Shown piece by piece: positions 61,184-64,000 of a stretch of 64,000 bases of DNA. Position 1 is the first letter of the stretch, and every line of letters begins with the position of its first letter. The stretch lies in assembly GCA_026990385.1 (NCBI GenBank), contig JALXDL010000110.1, forward strand, positions 37,663 to 101,662, in the 5' to 3' direction. Below the pieces are notes generated by a model that did no database searches, had not been told where the DNA came from, and saw only the letters and a program-made list of their open reading frames with translations. This stretch comes from DRKI01 sp011051875. GTDB lineage: Bacteria; Desulfobacterota; Desulfobulbia; Desulfobulbales; Desulfobulbaceae. The position numbers were made by a program, and so were the translations under genes.

Positions 61184-62134
61184 TCACACCCCCAGCTCTG
61201 CACGAGGGTTGATCGGCATCAGTTCTGCCATCTTCCTGTACAGTCTTTTCTGTTCATCGGTCTTGGGAACCGGCACCACGATGCGGAGGATGACGATCTG
61301 GTCGCCCTTTTTCGTCTTGCTGCACAATCCCTTGCCCTTGAGGCGGAGCTTGTTGCCTCCCTGGGAGCCGGGCGGGATCCTCATCTGCACGTTGCCGCCC
61401 AGGGTGGGCACGGTGACCGTGGCGCCCAGGGCCGCCTCCCAGGGCGTGACGGGCAGTTCCATGTAGATGTCGCGCTTCTCGGCCCGGAACACCGGGTCCT
61501 CGGCAAAGGCGATTTCCAGGTAGAGGTCGCCGGGCGGACCGCCGCCGATTCCGGGCATGCCCTGACCCTCGAGCCGGATCCGCTGGCCCTCGATGACGCC
61601 CTTGGGGATGGTCACGTGCAGGGTGTGCGGCCGGGTGACGACACGGCCCTGCTCGTCCACCTCGGCCCTGTTCAGGGTGATGGCCTGCCTGGTGCCGTGG
61701 TAGGCGTCGGCGAGGCGGATGACGATCTTGGCATGATGATCCTCGCCCTTCATGCGGAAGGTGGTCCTCCGGCCGCTGCTGCGTGAAAAGCCGGAGCGGC
61801 CGAAGAGGCTCTCGAAGAAGTCGCTGTAGCCCTCCGCGTCAGCGCCGGTATAGCCGGTGCCGGAAAACTCGAACCCGGCATCCCAGTTGGGCGGAGGCTC
61901 GAAGTCCTGGCCGTTCTGCCAGTTGCTGCCGAACTTGTCGTATGCGGCCCGTTTCTCCGGGTCCTTGAGCACCTCGTAGGCCTCGCCCAGTTCCTTGAAT
62001 TTTTTGTCGGCATCCGCCTCCTTGCTGACGTCGGGATGATATTTCCTGGCCAGGCGGCGGTACGCCTGCTTGATCTCATCCTGGGTCGCATCGCGGCTGA
62101 CGCCGAGAATCTGGTAATAGTCCTTGTATTCCAT
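61184..62134 (-). CDS. cbpA: Curved-DNA-binding co-chaperone CbpA (DnaJ family)
   Basis: 316 residues from ATG 62134; the frame opens at 62191, in the leader. J-domain with DYYQILGVSRDATQDEIKQAYR and the HPD of KYHPDVSKEADA, a Gly/Phe-rich linker, then the C-terminal substrate domains (VTIPKGVIEGQRIRLEGQGMPG). No zinc-finger region, as expected for CbpA. It works with DnaK. Confidence 0.95.
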   Translation of the reverse strand: MEYKDYYQILGVSRDATQDEIKQAYRRLARKYHPDVSKEADADKKFKELGEAYEVLKDPEKRAAYDKFGSNWQNGQDFEPPPNWDAGFEFSGTGYTGADAEGYSDFFESLFGRSGFSRSSGRRTTFRMKGEDHHAKIVIRLADAYHGTRQAITLNRAEVDEQGRVVTRPHTLHVTIPKGVIEGQRIRLEGQGMPGIGGGPPGDLYLEIAFAEDPVFRAEKRDIYMELPVTPWEAALGATVTVPTLGGNVQMRIPPGSQGGNKLRLKGKGLCSKTKKGDQIVILRIVVPVPKTDEQKRLYRKMAELMPINPRAELGV

Positions 62135-62777
62135 GGTAGCCGGTGTTGGTTTGAGTTCCTCGGAGTTCTCGCCATACTGTAAGTACAGCATGCTGAAAAG
62201 AAAAGAGAAAAGGTGACTCTTTTTTCCAGCCCCGGTTGGGCAAGAAAAATGGCCATGCTGGTTGTTGCCTGCCGGCAGGGATGGTATATTCCCATGATGG
62301 TTCGCATCTCCGGCGAATCGGCCGGACGATCAGGCCCGCGGAGCGGGCACAGCCGGTACGTGACACCGCGGAGCGGTGTCACGAGGTTGAGGTGGCGCCC
62401 AGAGTGTGAGGCGGAGCTCGGAAGGTGGTTGTCCTTGTTGCACCGCTCAGCGGTGCAACACCTCTGCAGGCGCTCTGCGCCATTTACAACAGAGGCGTGG
62501 AGAGACCGCCTCCCGGGAACCCGCTGCGGGCGCAAACCCATCTGGTGTCTGTCCCAGGCTTCTATTTTTTGATCAACCTGCATGGCTGGACCAGGTTTCC
62601 AGGTCATGGCCCTAACCAAGCATGAAAATGTTGCTGCCCTCGCTACAGCGGGCAGACCATTTTTGGACCAACAGGGTGAATAGATGAGCAGGGAAAACGG
62701 CCTCCGCCCGCCCTGCGCAGGCGGCAACAGGCTTCTGTCCCTGGTTCCCGTGTTGTGCCCGGACAGGAGTGCCGGAT
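62135..62777. other. Intergenic region with palindrome array
   Basis: About 640 bases between divergent cbpA and aroK. Overlapping palindromes CTGTAAGTACAG and CAGCATGCTG (62177-62195) lie just upstream of cbpA. A chain of at least five short hairpins fills 62334-62530, and a hairpin CTGCCC/GGGCAG lies at 62635-62656. No gene is supported. Confidence 0.7.
62334..62530. repeat. Array of short palindromes (REP-like hairpins)
   Basis: GCCCGC-GGA-GCGGGC (62334-62348); CGTGACACCGC-GGA-GCGGTGTCACG (62359-62383); TGTTGCACCGC-TCA-GCGGTGCAACA (62436-62460); GGCGC-TCT-GCGCC (62469-62481) inside CCTCTG/CAGAGG; CCCG-CTG-CGGG (62520-62530). All have three-base loops, and two share the CACCGC/GCGGTG core. 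Confidence 0.8.
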
Positions 62778-63371
62778 GTGAGTGCCATACCACTACAGCG
62801 GAAAGAGGCCCGGGAGAGTTGGCCGCCATGCCTGGTCCTGACCGGGTTCCGGGCAACGGGCAAGTCGGTGCTGGGGCGGGAGCTGGCCAGGCGGCTCGGT
62901 TACGGCTTTCTTGATACCGACGAAGAGCTCTGTCGCCGCCTTGGCTGCGAGGTGGCCGAGTACGTCGCCCTGCACGGCTGGCAGCGGTTCCGGGAGCAGG
63001 AGCGGCGGCTGCTGGCGGAGCTGGCCGGCCGCAGGGACCTGGTGATCGCCACGGGCGGCGGCGCCATCCTGCACCACCCCCAGTGGCAGAGGCTGCGCCA
63101 GGGGGCTGTCGTGATCTGGCTGCAGGCCGATGCCGAGACCATTGTCCGGCGCATGACCACGGACCGGGCCACGGCCGGCCAGCGTCCGTCGCTGACCGGC
63201 GCTGATCCGGCCACTGAGACCCGCGCCCTGCTGGCCGAGCGGACGCCCCTCTATGCCGCCGGCTCGGACCTGGCCGTGGACACGGTGGGCCACCGGCCCG
63301 GGGCCCTGGTGGAGGAGATCCTGGGCCGGCTGGCCGAGCGGCGGCCCCGCGCCGCGGCCACGACCGCGTAA
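62778..63371 (+). CDS. aroK: Shikimate kinase
   Basis: 197 residues from GTG 62778 (AGGAG 8 nt upstream; GTG 62769 is too close to it). P-loop TGFRATGKS (about 22-30), substrate residues in LDTDEELCRRLG and the EQERRLLAEL region, ATGGGAIL block. It phosphorylates shikimate in aromatic amino-acid synthesis. aroC follows by 152 nt, in line with a pathway operon. Confidence 0.93.
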   Translation: MSAIPLQRKEARESWPPCLVLTGFRATGKSVLGRELARRLGYGFLDTDEELCRRLGCEVAEYVALHGWQRFREQERRLLAELAGRRDLVIATGGGAILHHPQWQRLRQGAVVIWLQADAETIVRRMTTDRATAGQRPSLTGADPATETRALLAERTPLYAAGSDLAVDTVGHRPGALVEEILGRLAERRPRAAATTA

Positions 63372-63523
63372 TCGCCGCCCGGGCGCCGGAGGGGCGGGCC
63401 TGTGTGTCTGCCTTGGTGCCTGCCCGGGCCAATCATCAATGCAACACGCAACAGTGCCGCCGGACGGCTGGCGACCCCGTGCGGGTCCGGCGGTCCGGCA
63501 GATAACTTGGGAGCAGGTAGGCT

Positions 63524-64000
63524 ATGCCAGGAAATACCTTTGGCACCCTCTTCAGGGTGACCACCTGGGGCGAATCGCACGGCCGGGCCATCGGCGCCGT
63601 GATCGACGGCTGTCCCCCGGGTGTGCCGTTGACCGCAGAGATGATCCAGCAGGAACTGGAACGGCGCNNNNNNNNNNCCCGGCAAGGGCGGGGCCACGTC
63701 GCCGCGCAAGGAGCCGGACCGGGTGGAGATCATGTCCGGCGTCTTCCGCCCGGAAGGCTGTGAACACGAGCTGACCACCGGTACCCCCATCTCGCTGGTC
63801 ATCTTCAACAGGGACGCCCATTCCAGGTCCTATGACCATATCAGGGACGTCTTCCGGCCCGGGCACGGCGACCTGAGCTACCAGGCCAAGTACGGCATCC
63901 GCGACTCCCGGGGCGGCGGCCGCGCCCCGGCCCGGGGGCCCCCGGCCGGGCTGGCGCCGGGCGCGGTGGCGGCGCACCCGCCCACCCCGCCCGCCCTCGA
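63524..64000 (+). CDS. aroC: Chorismate synthase, N-terminal part, interrupted by a gap
   Basis: The frame from ATG 63524 reads MPGNTFGTLFRVTTWGESHG (signature 1) to ELERR (63667). Ten N follow (63668-63677). After the gap, the frame shifted by one base continues PGKGG, RKEPDRVEIMSGVF, TTGTPISLVIFNRDAHSRSYDHIRDVFRPGHGDL and YGIRDSRGGGRA. Both parts clearly belong to one aroC. The usual text puts one residue between ERR and PG, so the true gap is probably 3 bases or a multiple of 3. The last ~80 bases are unlike any AroC and look like sequence errors. It makes chorismate. Confidence 0.93.
63668..63677. other. Assembly gap (10 N)
   Basis: Ten unresolved bases within aroC. The reading frame changes across it, so the length is a placeholder. 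Confidence 0.99.

Noticed and set aside
62177..62188. LexA box
   Set aside because: CTGT-N4-ACAG has the wrong spacing for the E. coli-type box (CTGT-N8-ACAG), and cbpA is not an SOS gene.

Overview
The window is a GC-rich (roughly 60 %) stretch of a sulfate-reducing bacterium. The dsrA-dsrB-dsrD block (about 29.2-32.1 kb) is a strong marker. The housekeeping neighbours (dnaG-rpoD, a fused secD-secF, a separate F0 atpZ-atpI-atpB-atpE cluster, BamD, KdsD, lipoproteins) fit a Gram-negative Desulfobacterota organism, probably of the Desulfobulbales type. That placement is inference from gene content only. No rRNA, tRNA, CRISPR array, transposase, integrase or prophage was seen. The sequence ends in aroC with a 10-N gap and a visibly degraded last ~100 bases.

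Layout. 1-3.8 kb (minus): a histidine kinase with a haem-type CxxCH sensor domain and its sigma-54 response regulator, cut by the window edge. 4.2-6.8 kb (+): a YeiH-type sulfate-exporter-family protein between two tiny membrane proteins. 7.0-13.6 kb (+): a signalling operon with a universal stress protein, an unknown tail-anchored protein, a Ser/Thr kinase-USP-CZB-like fusion, a metallophosphoesterase, a haem-sensor/pseudokinase membrane protein, and glpX. 13.7-15.9 kb (minus): a secreted protein and a DUF6765 protein whose leader carries a GEMM-type cyclic-dinucleotide riboswitch with its own promoter and terminator. 16.2-19.3 kb (+): an ABC exporter with a ~250-residue insertion in its ATPase domain, coupled to a cyclic-nucleotide-binding protein. 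19.4-21.1 kb (minus): a cation/calcium exchanger and an unknown gene. 21.3-28.9 kb (+): dnaG, rpoD, dprA, rpe, pgi. 29.2-32.1 kb: dsrABD. 32.2-34.6 kb: birA, kdsD, cooT and a His-tailed protein. 34.6-37.0 kb (minus): a protein with an E2 (ubiquitin-conjugating)-like domain, a membrane segment and TPR-like helices. 37.6-46.8 kb: DUF4388, HAD, HD, YkgJ, secDF, larB, an APH/zeta-like kinase pair, and a NIL-ferredoxin. 46.8-49.1 kb (minus): trxA-trxB-bamD. 49.7-55.0 kb (+): hemL, the F0 genes, a nucleoside phosphorylase, rimO. 55.1-62.1 kb (minus): HU/IHF, rluB, ubiD, yjbQ, a lipoprotein, rmuC, cbpM-cbpA. 62.8-64 kb (+): aroK-aroC.

How it works together. dsrABD is the terminal reductase of sulfate respiration, and the sulfate-exporter-family protein may handle sulfur oxyanions. 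glpX, rpe and pgi serve gluconeogenesis and the pentose phosphate pathway. Two separate signalling proteins about 7 kb apart share the same predicted haem sensor domain but have different outputs (histidine kinase versus Ser/Thr-type pseudokinase), which suggests redox or gas sensing. Nickel-related genes (cooT, a His-rich partner, larB) recur.

A dispersed element of about 170-210 bp with terminal inverted repeats (core CCTGAATTGAGCG) leaves seven traces in intergenic spaces and is not explained by any gene here. The strongest candidates for something new are the riboswitch-DUF6765 unit, the modified ABC transporter with its cNMP-binding partner, the kinase/pseudokinase operon, the E2-like/TPR protein, and the repeat family.
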